From Pseudodonghicola flavimaris (lineage in GTDB: Bacteria; Pseudomonadota; Alphaproteobacteria; Rhodobacterales; Rhodobacteraceae): a DNA stretch of 64,000 bases. Shown piece by piece: positions 1-8,235 of the stretch. The stretch covers positions 32,317-96,316 of the forward strand of contig NZ_JASNJD010000020.1 in the NCBI RefSeq assembly GCF_030164425.1, in the 5' to 3' direction. A program made the position numbers and the translations under genes. The notes beneath the pieces were generated by a model, which made no database searches, was not told where the DNA came from, and was given only the letters and a program-made list of their open reading frames with translations. Within the stretch, counting starts at the first letter, position 1, and every line of letters begins with the position of its first letter.

Positions 1-55
1 GACGCGGCGCCCGCCCGAGGTCTACTCTGCCCCCGACCGCAGAGTGAGAGCCCGC

Positions 56-460
56 ATGACCCCAGAGATCGCACAGCAAGTCTTCGCCGAGAATTTCGCC
101 GACTGGGTCCAGGCGCTGGACCTCACCGTGCAGGAGGTCGATCCCGATCACGTGCTGATCCGCATGCCGCTCGGCGATCATCTGGCCCGGGTCGGCGGCA
201 TCGTCTCCGGTCAGGCGCTGGCCGCGCTGGCCGATACCACCATGGCGCTGGCCGTGATCGCCCACTTCCCCGAACCGCGCCCCTTCGCCACCACCGATCT
301 GCACACCCAGTTCCTGCGCCCCGGCGTCGGCACCGCCATCCTTTGCCGCGCCGAGGTGGTGCGCGCCGGCAAGGCGCTGGTCTTCGCCCGCGCCGAGATG
401 ATCGAGGAGCAGAGCGGCAAGCCGGTCGCCACCGCCACCGCCACCTTCTACGCCGGCTGA
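56..460 (+). CDS. PaaI-type hotdog-fold thioesterase
   Basis: A 134-residue single hotdog domain of the PaaI/YdiI kind, which hydrolyses acyl-CoA or aryl-CoA thioesters in the cytoplasm. The central helix with the GGIVSGQ…ALAD segment lies at residues 47-60, and Asp60 is the usual acidic active-site position. The His of the common HGG motif is not present. The long beta strand follows as TTDLHTQFLRP (79-89). An upstream in-frame GTG at 44 exists, but the ATG at 56 starts the recognisable domain, so I chose it. The Tag-like gene follows after 4 bases, so they are probably co-transcribed. The substrate cannot be read from sequence. Confidence 0.8.
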   Translation: MTPEIAQQVFAENFADWVQALDLTVQEVDPDHVLIRMPLGDHLARVGGIVSGQALAALADTTMALAVIAHFPEPRPFATTDLHTQFLRPGVGTAILCRAEVVRAGKALVFARAEMIEEQSGKPVATATATFYAG

Positions 461-464
461 TCCG

Positions 465-1127
465 ATGCGCTCCTTCGACGAAATCTTCGCCCTCGCCGCC
501 GATCGCCACGGCGGCGCCGCCGCGCTGGAGGCCGGGCTGCCGAAGCCGCTCAGCCCCGAAGAGCTGGCCCGCCTGCCCGAGGATCGCTGGCTGTCGATCA
601 TGACCCGATGCATCTTTCAGGCCGGCTTCAACTGGAAGGTGATCGAAGCCAAGTGGCCGGGTTTCGAGGCCGCCTTCGACGGCTTCGACCCCGGCGCCTG
701 CGCCTTTCTCTCCGACGACCGCTTCGACGCGATCCTGCGCAACCCCGATGTTGTGCGCAACGGCGCCAAGCTTGCCACCGTGCGGGAAAACGCCGCCTTC
801 CTGCTGCGCCTGCGCGATGAGGGCGGCGCCGGCCAGGTGCTGGGCGGCTGGCCCTCCGATGATTTCGTCGGTCTGCTCGACCTGATCCGCCGCGAGGGCA
901 GCCGGCTCGGCGGCACCACCGGCCAGTATGCGATGCGGTTTGCCGGCCGCGACAGCTTCATCCTGTCACGCGACGTCACCGCCCGGCTGATCGCCGAAGG
1001 CGTGATCGACAGGCCCGCCACGTCGAAAACCGCGCTGAACCGGGTGCAGGCCGCCTTCAACGAGTGGATGGCGCAGTCCGGCCGCTCGCTCAGCGAAATC
1101 AGCCGCGTCCTCGCCATGAGCCTGTGA
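465..1127 (+). CDS. DNA-3-methyladenine glycosylase I-like protein
   Basis: A 220-residue protein resembling the Tag (adenine glycosylase, HhH superfamily) fold. The segment FQAGFNWKVIEAKWPGF followed by FDGFDP (about residues 51-75) matches the aromatic base-binding region of Tag. It departs from E. coli Tag. It has no N-terminal Cys/His zinc ligands, and the position just before QAG, where Tag carries its catalytic Glu (LEGQQAG), reads T-R-C-I-F-Q-A-G. The family assignment is fairly secure, but activity as a 3-methyladenine glycosylase is uncertain. It lies between the thioesterase (4-bp gap) and the lipoprotein gene (4-bp gap) in one apparent operon. Confidence 0.7.
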   Translation: MRSFDEIFALAADRHGGAAALEAGLPKPLSPEELARLPEDRWLSIMTRCIFQAGFNWKVIEAKWPGFEAAFDGFDPGACAFLSDDRFDAILRNPDVVRNGAKLATVRENAAFLLRLRDEGGAGQVLGGWPSDDFVGLLDLIRREGSRLGGTTGQYAMRFAGRDSFILSRDVTARLIAEGVIDRPATSKTALNRVQAAFNEWMAQSGRSLSEISRVLAMSL

Positions 1128-1131
1128 CCGG

Positions 1132-1821
1132 ATGCGCCTTGCCCTCGCCGTCCTGACCCTCGCGCTGCTCGGCCTCGCCACCTGCGGCCGGCCACTGACC
1201 GACCATGAGATGGCCTTCGCCGAAACCCTGCAGGGGCGCGCCATGGATCTCGACCGCGTCCGCCTGGTGCGCGGCGCGCCGCTCGGCAGCATCACCTTTC
1301 ACCGCAAGCCGCGCCCGCGGGTGACCTGCGGCGAACGCATCCTGCCCCCCGCCACCGATGAGATCGTCACCGCCAAACCTGCCGCGGTCACCCTCTTCAA
1401 CCGCATCCTCTTCACCCGTGACTGGTATCTCGCCGACTACCTGCCGCACTATCCGCAGCGGCTTTACCTCAGCGAGGCCATGCTCTTCGCCCATGAGATG
1501 ACCCATGTCTGGCAATGGCAGAACCGCGCCCGAACCGGCTACAGCCCGCTGCGCGCCGCCGCCGAGCATCGCGGCACCGACGATCCCTATCTCTTCGACC
1601 TGACCAGCGCTCCGGCGTTTCTCGACTTCGGCTACGAACAGCAGGGCGCGATCATGGAAGAATACGTCTGCTGCCGCAGCCTCGCGCCCCAGGCCGCCCG
1701 CACCAGGCGGCTGCACCGGATGCTGTCCGAGGCGCTGCCGCTGGCGCCGCTGCCCCGCCGCCGGGAAAGCGACGTGGTACTGCCCTGGCGCGGCGTGACT
1801 CTCGCCGGGATCTGCGACTGA
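1132..1821 (+). CDS. predicted lipoprotein with metallopeptidase-like HExxH-type motif
   Basis: A 229-residue exported protein. The N-terminus is a short hydrophobic signal ending L-A-T-C-G at residues 15-19, a plausible lipobox that would anchor it to a membrane. Near the middle is A-H-E-M-T-H-V-W-Q-W-Q, an HExxH zinc-peptidase-type motif. A Glu-rich helix, MEEYVCC (about 176-182), follows and could supply the third metal ligand. I do not recognise a named family. It starts 4 bases after the glycosylase-like gene and ends facing the cytochrome pair, with a dispersed intergenic repeat between them. Confidence 0.6.
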   Translation: MRLALAVLTLALLGLATCGRPLTDHEMAFAETLQGRAMDLDRVRLVRGAPLGSITFHRKPRPRVTCGERILPPATDEIVTAKPAAVTLFNRILFTRDWYLADYLPHYPQRLYLSEAMLFAHEMTHVWQWQNRARTGYSPLRAAAEHRGTDDPYLFDLTSAPAFLDFGYEQQGAIMEEYVCCRSLAPQAARTRRLHRMLSEALPLAPLPRRRESDVVLPWRGVTLAGICD

Positions 1822-1843
1822 CCGACCGGTTCGATCCGGCCCC

Positions 1844-1902
1844 CTTCGATCTGGCCCAAATATCCCGGGGGACTCGCCGCAGGCGAGGGGGGCAGAGCCC
1901 CC
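1844..1902 (+). repeat. dispersed intergenic hairpin repeat, copy 1
   Basis: This sits between convergent genes. It has a CTTCGA…CTGG lead, the core AAATATCCCGGGGG, a small variable hairpin (CTCGCC…GGCGAG) and the terminal hairpin GGGGGCAGAGCCCCC. The same layout occurs near 20592, 34018, 39197, 46314 and 49639. Confidence 0.75.
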
Positions 1903-1963
1903 GTCACCGCCCGGCCCCTGGGACCGCAGGCGGCCCTCCTGCCCCGCCGGCAGAGGATAGACC

Positions 1964-2398
1964 TCAGCTCTCGACCTGGATGCTTTCCAGATAGGCCAGC
2001 AGCGCCGCCAGCGGGCGCGGCGTCGGCGTCATCGTGCCCTCGACCTCCACCGGCACCAGATCGCCCTCCAGCAGCGATCCGAACTCCGGCATGATATCGG
2101 CCGAGACCTTGCCACGGCCATAGCCGTCGATCTGCGACAGCACGCGGGTCCGTGGGAAGGTGCCGCCGTTGCGCAGGGCGATCCGGGTCAGGTCCGGCGC
2201 CTTGACGCCGGAGATCAGCGCCCCGCCCTCGCCGTGATAATCGTGGCAGGCGGTGCAGTTGTCGGCAAAGAGCGCCTCGCCCTCGGCGGCGGTGGGCATG
2301 CCCATCTGATCGGCGACACAGGCCGCCAGCACCGCCAGCAGCGGCAGGGAGATCAACAGGCGGTTGGGGGTCAGAAAGCGGGTGGTCACGGCGGTCAC
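1964..2398 (-). CDS. lipoprotein c-type cytochrome
   Basis: A 144-residue monohaem cytochrome c. The signal sequence ends in a lipobox L-A-A-C at about residues 24-27, so it should be a membrane-anchored lipoprotein facing the periplasm. The haem site is CTACH at about residues 48-52. Candidate distal Met ligands lie in D-I-M-P-E-F or in the following acidic loop. The start is GTG at 2398, overlapping the TGA of the upstream cytochrome by 4 bases, which indicates translational coupling. The pair probably passes electrons to or from a periplasmic dehydrogenase that is not in this window. Confidence 0.85.
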   Translation of the reverse strand: MTAVTTRFLTPNRLLISLPLLAVLAACVADQMGMPTAAEGEALFADNCTACHDYHGEGGALISGVKAPDLTRIALRNGGTFPRTRVLSQIDGYGRGKVSADIMPEFGSLLEGDLVPVEVEGTMTPTPRPLAALLAYLESIQVES

Positions 2399-2817
2399 CT
2401 GTGCTGAAGGGTTTGCAGATAGGCCAGCAGATCGGCGATCGGCCCGGTGGTGGTGATCTCGCTCCCGTCGGGCAGGCGGATCGCGCGGGCGCGGCCTTCG
2501 AAGAACAGCCCATAGACCGGCATCGGGCTGCCGTGGCTGACCAGCGGGTCCTGGCCGTCAATCCGGGCTGCCACCCGCTGCAGCGGGAAGACACCGCCGT
2601 TGGCAGCGGCCAGCCCGGTCAGATCGCGCGGCGGAACCACCAGCACCGAGGCCATCGGACCGCGACCGTCGGCGGCAACCCCGTGGCAGGTGGCGCAATG
2701 CGCCTGATAGAGCTCGCCCCCCCGGCGCGCCGCCTTGCTGCCGGTTTCGGCGGCGGCGGCGCCCGCCCCGGCCAGCAGGCTGAGGACAAGGAGAAGGCGG
2801 ATAGGTGCGACTGCCAT
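2395..2817 (-). CDS. periplasmic c-type cytochrome
   Basis: A 140-residue monohaem cytochrome c with a cleavable signal peptide (LLLVLSLLAGAGAAAAE) and haem motif CATCH at about residues 41-45. The segment GSPMPVYG holds a likely distal Met ligand. A longer reading from 2895 is possible, but the ATG at 2817 begins the signal peptide directly, so I use it. It is the first gene of a two-gene operon with the lipoprotein cytochrome. A soluble cytochrome paired with an anchored one suggests an electron relay, but no oxidoreductase is adjacent to say which. Confidence 0.85.
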   Translation of the reverse strand: MAVAPIRLLLVLSLLAGAGAAAAETGSKAARRGGELYQAHCATCHGVAADGRGPMASVLVVPPRDLTGLAAANGGVFPLQRVAARIDGQDPLVSHGSPMPVYGLFFEGRARAIRLPDGSEITTTGPIADLLAYLQTLQHR

Positions 2818-2945
2818 TGGCGGGTCTGGCCTTTCGTGCTGCTGAAGCCGGTGGTTTCGAGTGGAATCATATCGCAAGCCTGCGACAAAGGCCAAGCCGT
2901 CGCGGCAGGCTGCCGCAAGGTCGCCCTGATCGCCCTGCCCGCGCC

Positions 2946-3635
2946 TCAGACCGGACCCGGTTCGATCCGGCCGTTGTCCAGCCGCACCACCCGGTCCATC
3001 CGCGCCGCCAGCTCCATGTTGTGGGTCGCGATCAGCGCCGCCAGCCCGGTTTCGGCGACCAGCGCCATCAGCGCGCCGAACACCCGGTCGGAGGTTTCGG
3101 GATCGAGGTTGCCGGTCGGCTCGTCGGCCAGCAGTACCCGCGGCCGGTTGGCCAGCGCCCGGCAGAAGGCGACCCGCTGCTGTTCCCCGCCCGAGAGCTC
3201 TGCCGGCCGGTGACCGGCGCGGGCCGACAGGCCCACCCGGTCCAGAAGCTCGGCGGCGCGCGCTGCCGCCGCCGCGCGGCCGGCGCCATTGGCCAGCTGC
3301 GGCAAGATCACGTTTTCGGCGGCGGTAAATTCCGGCAGCAGGTGGTGGAACTGATAGATGAACCCGATGTCCTGGCGCCGCATCGCGGTGCGCGCCCGGT
3401 CGCCCTTGCCGCTCATGTCCTGGCCGGCGATCACCACCCGGCCGGCATCCGGCGTATCGAGCAGCCCGGCGATATGCAGAAGCGTCGACTTGCCGGCGCC
3501 GGAGGGGGCGACCAGCGCCACGGTTTCCCCCGCCGAGAGGGTCAGATCGATGCCACGCAGCACCTCCACCGCGCCCGGCGTGCCCTGCAGATAGCCCTTG
3601 GTCAGCCCGTCGAGCTGCAGCATCGCCTCACTCAT
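2946..3635 (-). CDS. lolD: lipoprotein-releasing ABC transporter ATPase LolD
   Basis: A 229-residue ABC ATPase of the MacB/LolD subgroup. It powers release of outer-membrane lipoproteins from the inner membrane to LolA. Walker A is APSGAGKST at 43-51, where the usual first Gly is Ala. The signature LSGGEQQRV, Walker B with LLADEPT and the H-loop IATHN all follow in order. Its start overlaps the end of the permease gene by 8 bases, so the two are translated together. The small LolD size and partner permease distinguish it from MacB or FtsE. Confidence 0.93.
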   Translation of the reverse strand: MSEAMLQLDGLTKGYLQGTPGAVEVLRGIDLTLSAGETVALVAPSGAGKSTLLHIAGLLDTPDAGRVVIAGQDMSGKGDRARTAMRRQDIGFIYQFHHLLPEFTAAENVILPQLANGAGRAAAAARAAELLDRVGLSARAGHRPAELSGGEQQRVAFCRALANRPRVLLADEPTGNLDPETSDRVFGALMALVAETGLAALIATHNMELAARMDRVVRLDNGRIEPGPV

Positions 3636-4914
3636 AGCGCAGCGCCTCCACCGGGTTCAGCCGGGCCGCGCGGCGGGCCGGAAAGATGGTGACGACGAAG
3701 GACAGCCCCAGCGACAGGATCACCGCCTTCATCACGTCCCACAGATGCAGCTCCGCCGGCAGCGAATAGATGCCGCGGATCGCCGGATCCCAGACACCTC
3801 CGCCAGCGACGTAATTCACGAAGGAGAAGATCGGGTCGATATAGATGGCGAAGAGACAGCCCAGCAGCACCCCCATGGCCGTACCGATGATGCCGGTGAA
3901 GGCGCCGCAGATGAAGAACACTCGCAGGATCGAGCCCTCGCTCAGGCCGATGGTGCGCAGGATGCCGATGTCGCGGCCCTTGTTCTTGACCAGCATGATC
4001 AGCCCCGAAACGATGTTCATCGTCGCGATCAGCACCAGGATCGACAGGATGACGAACATCACGTTGTCCTCGACCTGCAGCGCCCGCAGGAACCCGCCCG
4101 AGGCATCGCGCCAGGTCCAGAGCCGCGCACCCTCCCCCGCCGCCTGATAGAGCGCGGGCAGCAGCGCCTCGACCCGCTCGGGCGCCTCCACCATCACCTC
4201 GATCTCGTCGACCACGCCTTCGCGGTTGAAATAGCTCTGCGCCTCGGACAGCGGCAGATAGGCGCGGGTGCGGTCGATGTCCCAGCGCCCGGCGGAGAAG
4301 ATGTAGGTGACCGGATAGACATTGACCCGCGGGCTGGTGCCCATCGGCGTCTTCACCCCGTCGGGGGAAATCAGCTTGATCCGGTCGCCGACCATCACCC
4401 CCAGCTCACGGGCGACGCCGGAGCCGATGGCGATGCCGCCGGCGAAATCGTCGAGCGAGCCCTGCGCCTGTTCGCCGTCGGCGATCGCCGGCAGGCTGGC
4501 GAGATCGGCGGCCGAGATACCATAGACCTCGACCCCGGAATTGCGCCCGCGGAAGCTGGCCATCACCTGGCCGCGCACCACCGGCGCGGCGCGGGTCACC
4601 CCCGCCACCGCCGCCAGCCGGCCGGCCATTTCGGTATAATCGCCGATGGTCCGGTCGATGCTGCCGGCCTCGGTGACCCGTCCGGGGCTATAGACGGTGA
4701 CATGGGCGTTGGCGCCCAGGATGGTGCCGACGAATTCCGACCGAAAGCCGGAGCGCACCGCCAGCGTGGCGATCAGGGCGAAGACCGCCAGGGTGATGCC
4801 GATCAGGCTGATCCAGGTCATCACGCTGACGCCACCCTCGGCGCGGCGGGCGCGCAGATAGCGCCAGGCGATCATCCATTCGAAAGGGGCGAAGGGGGCG
4901 GACTGTCCGGCCAT
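3628..4914 (-). CDS. lolC: lipoprotein-releasing ABC transporter permease LolC/LolE type
   Basis: A 428-residue inner-membrane permease with the FtsX/MacB architecture. One N-terminal membrane helix (about residues 30-50) is followed by a large periplasmic domain of about 220 residues and three C-terminal helices. It ends in the coupling segment [18 protein letters not shown]. It forms the transmembrane part of LolCDE. Only one permease gene is present, as in many alphaproteobacteria where a LolC/E hybrid serves both roles. The ATG at 4914 has a GAGAGAG ribosome site. A longer reading from 5031 adds a non-conserved tail and is rejected. Confidence 0.92.
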   Translation of the reverse strand: MAGQSAPFAPFEWMIAWRYLRARRAEGGVSVMTWISLIGITLAVFALIATLAVRSGFRSEFVGTILGANAHVTVYSPGRVTEAGSIDRTIGDYTEMAGRLAAVAGVTRAAPVVRGQVMASFRGRNSGVEVYGISAADLASLPAIADGEQAQGSLDDFAGGIAIGSGVARELGVMVGDRIKLISPDGVKTPMGTSPRVNVYPVTYIFSAGRWDIDRTRAYLPLSEAQSYFNREGVVDEIEVMVEAPERVEALLPALYQAAGEGARLWTWRDASGGFLRALQVEDNVMFVILSILVLIATMNIVSGLIMLVKNKGRDIGILRTIGLSEGSILRVFFICGAFTGIIGTAMGVLLGCLFAIYIDPIFSFVNYVAGGGVWDPAIRGIYSLPAELHLWDVMKAVILSLGLSFVVTIFPARRAARLNPVEALRYE

Positions 4915-5119
4915 GAACTCTCTCTGCTCTGTCGCGGCGACCCTGCTGTCTGCCGTCAGGGGGGTCAAGGCCGGAATCCGAGCCCCCGCGCCGGTGGCCG
5001 GCGCAACACGCGATTTCCCGCCAGTTTCCAAAATCGCAACAAATCCCGCGTGCCGGCGCGACTAATACTACCCAAGCCACAATTCGCGCCACAATTGCCC
5101 GATTTTTATGAAAATTATT

Positions 5120-5154
5120 GTCTGATCCCAGACATCCTCCAGACTTCTTCAGAC
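5120..5154. promoter_or_regulatory. phased CAGAC repeats upstream of a small hypothetical gene
   Basis: CAGAC occurs at 5129, 5140 and 5150, about one helical turn apart. An inverted GTCTG at 5120-5124 lies 4 bases before the first. The 280-base gap between the lolC start and the next gene is otherwise AT-richer than its surroundings and must hold both divergent promoters. Regulatory use is inferred only from spacing. Confidence 0.3.
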
Positions 5155-5194
5155 CCGAGGAGGAAGGGGAAAACCGCAACGGGAGGAGAGACCG

Positions 5195-5536
5195 ATGGAC
5201 CCCGAAACGCTGACTGCCTCGCGGCCGAGGCCGCTGGATATCGACCATCCGAACATCGACTGTGAATCCGCCGCCCTGCTGCGTGGCTGGCTGACACCGC
5301 TGATTGCCGCCTGCCCCAGCTGGGCCGCGGTGGAACAGGCGCTGGAAGGCCGCGGCTATGGGCTGGCCTTTCGCAACGGCCGGCTGTGCCTGACCCGCGA
5401 TGGCCGCTGTCTATGCTCGATGCGCTATCTGGGCCTGACCCTGCGGGATCTGGTGCTGCGTCTGGGCCGGCCCGCCGTGCGCCCGCTGCCCGGCTATCCC
5501 GCCGCCGGGGTGATCTGTCTGCGCCCGGCCGTCTGA
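5195..5536 (+). CDS. conserved hypothetical protein
   Basis: A 113-residue soluble protein that I recognise only as the type of short hypothetical found in Rhodobacteraceae. A strong GGAGGAGA ribosome site lies 7 bases before the ATG. The centre, A-L-E-G-R-G-Y-G-L-A-F-R-N-G-R-L-C-L, resembles the compact helix-strand units seen in relaxase-linked or nucleic-acid-binding proteins, but this is too weak to assign function. It has four cysteines, two of them close together (C-L-C-S). It stands alone, divergent from lolC. Confidence 0.65.
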   Translation: MDPETLTASRPRPLDIDHPNIDCESAALLRGWLTPLIAACPSWAAVEQALEGRGYGLAFRNGRLCLTRDGRCLCSMRYLGLTLRDLVLRLGRPAVRPLPGYPAAGVICLRPAV

Positions 5537-5626
5537 CCCGGCATCGAAGCCTGTCCGCGCAGCGATTGAGCATTGCGACAGACAGATTGCGGCCCCCTGC
5601 ATCGGACCCCTTGCATTCCGCTCAAC

Positions 5627-5646
5627 GTATTCCTAAATTCGAATAC
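5627..5646. promoter_or_regulatory. SqrR/BigR/YgaV-type operator (ATTC-N8-GAAT)
   Basis: GTATTC and GAATAC arms are separated by 8 bases, an exact ATTC-N8-GAAT. This is the motif described for the sulfide-sensing ArsR-family repressors SqrR/BigR. It overlaps a reasonable promoter: TTGCAT at 5611, a 17-base spacer, and TAAATT at 5634. The gene behind it is a DUF2892 (YgaP-type) membrane protein, a known partner class of such regulators. Confidence 0.65.
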
Positions 5647-5687
5647 AAAGACGCCCCGCGTGCGCCTGTACTCAAGAGGATACCGAA

Positions 5688-5879
5688 ATGACCATCAATC
5701 GCGCTGTTATGGCCCTGGCCGGCTTCATGGTGTTGCTGTCCGTTCTGCTGACCTGGTTCGTCTCCCCCTATTGGGTGTGGCTGACCGTCTTCGTCGGCGC
5801 CAACCTGTTCCAGTCGGCCTTCACCGGCTTCTGCCCGGCGGCCCTGATCTTCTCGAAACTGGGTCTCAAGGCCGCCTGA
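5688..5879 (+). CDS. DUF2892 / YgaP-type transmembrane protein
   Basis: A 63-residue inner-membrane protein with two hydrophobic helices (about 7-25 and 28-45) followed by F-T-G-F-C-P-A-A. That is the hallmark of the DUF2892 domain, which forms the membrane part of E. coli YgaP. The rhodanese half of YgaP is absent. In E. coli ygaP is controlled by the sulfide-responsive ArsR-type YgaV. Here the gene follows an ATTC-N8-GAAT operator, which suggests sulfide or polysulfide control. A role in sulfane sulfur handling or export is inferred. No ArsR regulator is adjacent. Confidence 0.85.
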   Translation: MTINRAVMALAGFMVLLSVLLTWFVSPYWVWLTVFVGANLFQSAFTGFCPAALIFSKLGLKAA

Positions 5880-5986
5880 GCCGGGACCCGCCTGTCACAG
5901 CGTCACGGGCAGCAAAGCCGTTTGCTGCCCGTGTTGCTGCCGTGCTACTGTCCACCCAAAACCGAGGCACGGCAGAACCAGGCGAC

Positions 5987-7000
5987 ATGACGGCGCTGCG
6001 CGAATATCAACGGCTCGAAGCCAGCGGGCTTTGGCGTCCGACCCCTGACGATCAAAGACGCGAAGTCATCGTTTCCATTGGCGAAGCGACCCTGACCGTG
6101 ACCGATATGAACGACCGGGCGCTGACCCACTGGTCGCTCGCTGCGGTGTTGCGGCAGAATCCCGGCAACCTGCCGGCCATATATTCCCCCGATGGCGACC
6201 CCGGCGAAACGCTGGAGCTCGGTGAAGACGAAGAAACGATGATCGCGGCGATCGAGAAGGTCCGCAGCGCGATCAGCCGGGCCAGGCCGAAACCCGGGCG
6301 GCTGCGGCTCGCCAGCGTCGCCACCAGCGTTGCGCTGGTGCTGATCCTTTTGGTCTTCTGGCTGCCCGGCGCGCTGCAGCGCCATACGGTTCAGGTGGTC
6401 CCCGCCATCAAGCGTCAGGAAATCGGCAACGCCTTGCTCAGCCGGATCGAACGGGTGGCCGGTCAGGCCTGTCGCAGCGCCGACAGCCGCCCGGTGCTGA
6501 AACAGCTTGCGCAGCGCACCGGTGCCGGCCGGCTGGTGGTGCTGAGAACCGGCGCCCGGCAGACCCTTCATCTGCCCGGCGATATCGTTTTGCTGAACCG
6601 GGCGCTGATCGAGGAATACGAGGATCCGGCCGTCGTCGCCGGCTTCATCCTGGCCGAACAGGCGCGCGCCCGGCAGATCGATCCCCTGGCGGAGCTGCTG
6701 GATTACGGCGGGATTCTGGCCACCTTCCGCCTGCTCACCACCGGCGAGGTGACCCAAAAGACCCTGGACGATTACGCCGAACAGGTGCTGGTCGCGCCAC
6801 GCCCGGAACTGAGCAACGAGTCCCTTCTGGCGGAATTCACCCGGGCTCGGGTGCCCTCCAGCCCCTATGCCTATGCGCTGGACATCACCGGAGAAAGCGT
6901 TCTGGGACTGATCGAGGCCGATCCGATGGCGGGGCAGGATGCCGCCCCGGTGCTGCGCGATCGCGACTGGCTGCTGCTGCAGAACATCTGCGTCGGCTGA
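5987..7000 (+). CDS. membrane protein with degenerate M48-peptidase-like periplasmic region
   Basis: A 337-residue protein. A cytoplasmic domain (1-107) is followed by one membrane helix (about 108-128) and a periplasmic domain. In the latter, L-P-G-D-I-V-L-L-N-R-A-L-I-E-E (196-210) is laid out like the strand-helix that precedes the active site of M48 peptidases. The place where HExxH should stand reads F-I-L-A-E-Q-A-R-A (220-228), so both zinc His residues are missing. It is probably a non-catalytic relative, though the M48 link is my inference from pattern alone. The reading frame extends upstream to 5573, but that part covers the DUF2892 gene and is not coding. Confidence 0.6.
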   Translation: MTALREYQRLEASGLWRPTPDDQRREVIVSIGEATLTVTDMNDRALTHWSLAAVLRQNPGNLPAIYSPDGDPGETLELGEDEETMIAAIEKVRSAISRARPKPGRLRLASVATSVALVLILLVFWLPGALQRHTVQVVPAIKRQEIGNALLSRIERVAGQACRSADSRPVLKQLAQRTGAGRLVVLRTGARQTLHLPGDIVLLNRALIEEYEDPAVVAGFILAEQARARQIDPLAELLDYGGILATFRLLTTGEVTQKTLDDYAEQVLVAPRPELSNESLLAEFTRARVPSSPYAYALDITGESVLGLIEADPMAGQDAAPVLRDRDWLLLQNICVG

Positions 7001-7054
7001 CGTGGCGGTCTGGCCCCGCCGCCGCTGCCCTGGGGCATGGCGCCTCAGGGCAGT

Positions 7055-8131
7055 TCAGCGGCTGGAGACGTCCTGGGTCCGCCGTACCGGTTCCGACCGG
7101 GTCGACAACCGCAGGATCGGCTTCGGCCCCCGCTCTGCCGGGGATTTCGCCACTTCGGCGGGCACGACCACAACGGGGCGGTCGATCGGCACCTGCACCA
7201 GCACCCGCGGCACCGTCCGGGTCCAGATCTGATCGGTCTGCGCATCGCCCGCCGGGGTTCTCCCAGCGCGATAGGGGTTCAGCCGGTCGTCGTCGCGCAC
7301 CACCGGGACGTAGCCCGTAGGCGGCCCCTGCACCTGGCGCGGGATCGCGGCAGTCAGCCGGCGCTCGGCCCGATGCGGGTTCAGCCGGTCATCCTTCCAA
7401 ACCGGGCGATAACCGGCCGGGATCGACACATTGGTGGTGTTGCGCCGCCGCTCATAGACATGGCGCGGCACGGCGCGGGCGTTGGGATCGTAGATCGAGG
7501 ATTGCGGCCCCCAGCCCTGGCCGTAGGTCACCGGCGGTTCCGCCTGCGGCCCGCAGCGTACACCGGGGCCGCGGTTGATATATTGCTGGCTGAAGGTCGA
7601 CGCATTGGCGCAGGGGCCGCCCTGCTGCGCCGGCATATCGCGGCGCGGGGCGATCTCGGTCCGTTTCGGCTGCATCACCACCACCGGTGCCGGGGCCGGG
7701 CGCCGCACCATGCGCGGTGCCGGGGCGGTCGGCGCCAGGGTCGGGGCCGGCCGGGTCGTCACCGCCTGCGGCAGCGGCTTGGGCGCCGGGGCGGCAGGCT
7801 GCTGCGACGGCGCCAAGGTGATCTCCACCGGGGCCGGCGCCCTGGTCTGCGCGGGCGCGGCGGCGGCGGTGCTGCCGGCCAATGTCGGCTGATAGCCGCA
7901 GACCTGCTTGCGATCCCGCGACACCCGCGGCACCCAGGTCACATTGCCGTCGATCCCCGCACGGATGAATATACAGCCGCGACTGTCGACATATTGCTTG
8001 CCCTGAAACGAGGCGGGCGGGAATTCCGCCGGCGTGGCAGCGGCCGGAGAGCGCAGCGATTGCGCCCCGGCGGACGTGGCGCCGATGGCAGCGGCGACCA
8101 ATGTAACAGCAATAACTCTTGTAAATTTCAT
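7055..8131 (-). CDS. secreted SPOR-like hypothetical protein
   Basis: A 358-residue exported protein with a clear signal peptide (MKFTRVIAVTLVAAAIGATSAGA). Residues about 45-75 hold Q-Y-V-D-S-R-G-C-I-F-I-R-A-G and C-G-Y-Q-P-T, a conserved cysteine-paired module typical of rhodobacterial proteins annotated as SPOR-domain-related. A long Pro/Ala-rich spacer follows. The C-terminal part holds three copies of a W/R-x-DDRLNP-type segment (K-D-D-R-L-N-P-H-R-A, R-D-D-D-R-L-N-P-Y-R-A). The start at 8131 places the signal peptide at the N-terminus. A cell-envelope or peptidoglycan role is likely but unproven. Confidence 0.65.
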   Translation of the reverse strand: MKFTRVIAVTLVAAAIGATSAGAQSLRSPAAATPAEFPPASFQGKQYVDSRGCIFIRAGIDGNVTWVPRVSRDRKQVCGYQPTLAGSTAAAAPAQTRAPAPVEITLAPSQQPAAPAPKPLPQAVTTRPAPTLAPTAPAPRMVRRPAPAPVVVMQPKRTEIAPRRDMPAQQGGPCANASTFSQQYINRGPGVRCGPQAEPPVTYGQGWGPQSSIYDPNARAVPRHVYERRRNTTNVSIPAGYRPVWKDDRLNPHRAERRLTAAIPRQVQGPPTGYVPVVRDDDRLNPYRAGRTPAGDAQTDQIWTRTVPRVLVQVPIDRPVVVVPAEVAKSPAERGPKPILRLSTRSEPVRRTQDVSSR

Positions 8132-8235
8132 CCCAGGCCCCACAAGATGTGGCCCTCAGGATGCCGCAATTCCCCGGCTGAGTAAAGCGCGGACTTGGCC
8201 GGGGCAGCCCATGCCCCAGCCCCCGGGCCAACCGT

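Noticed and set aside
5573..5986. Open 5' extension of the 337-residue membrane protein (475-residue reading)
   Set aside because: It covers the DUF2892 gene in another frame and has no conserved sequence; the ATG at 5987 begins the plausible protein.
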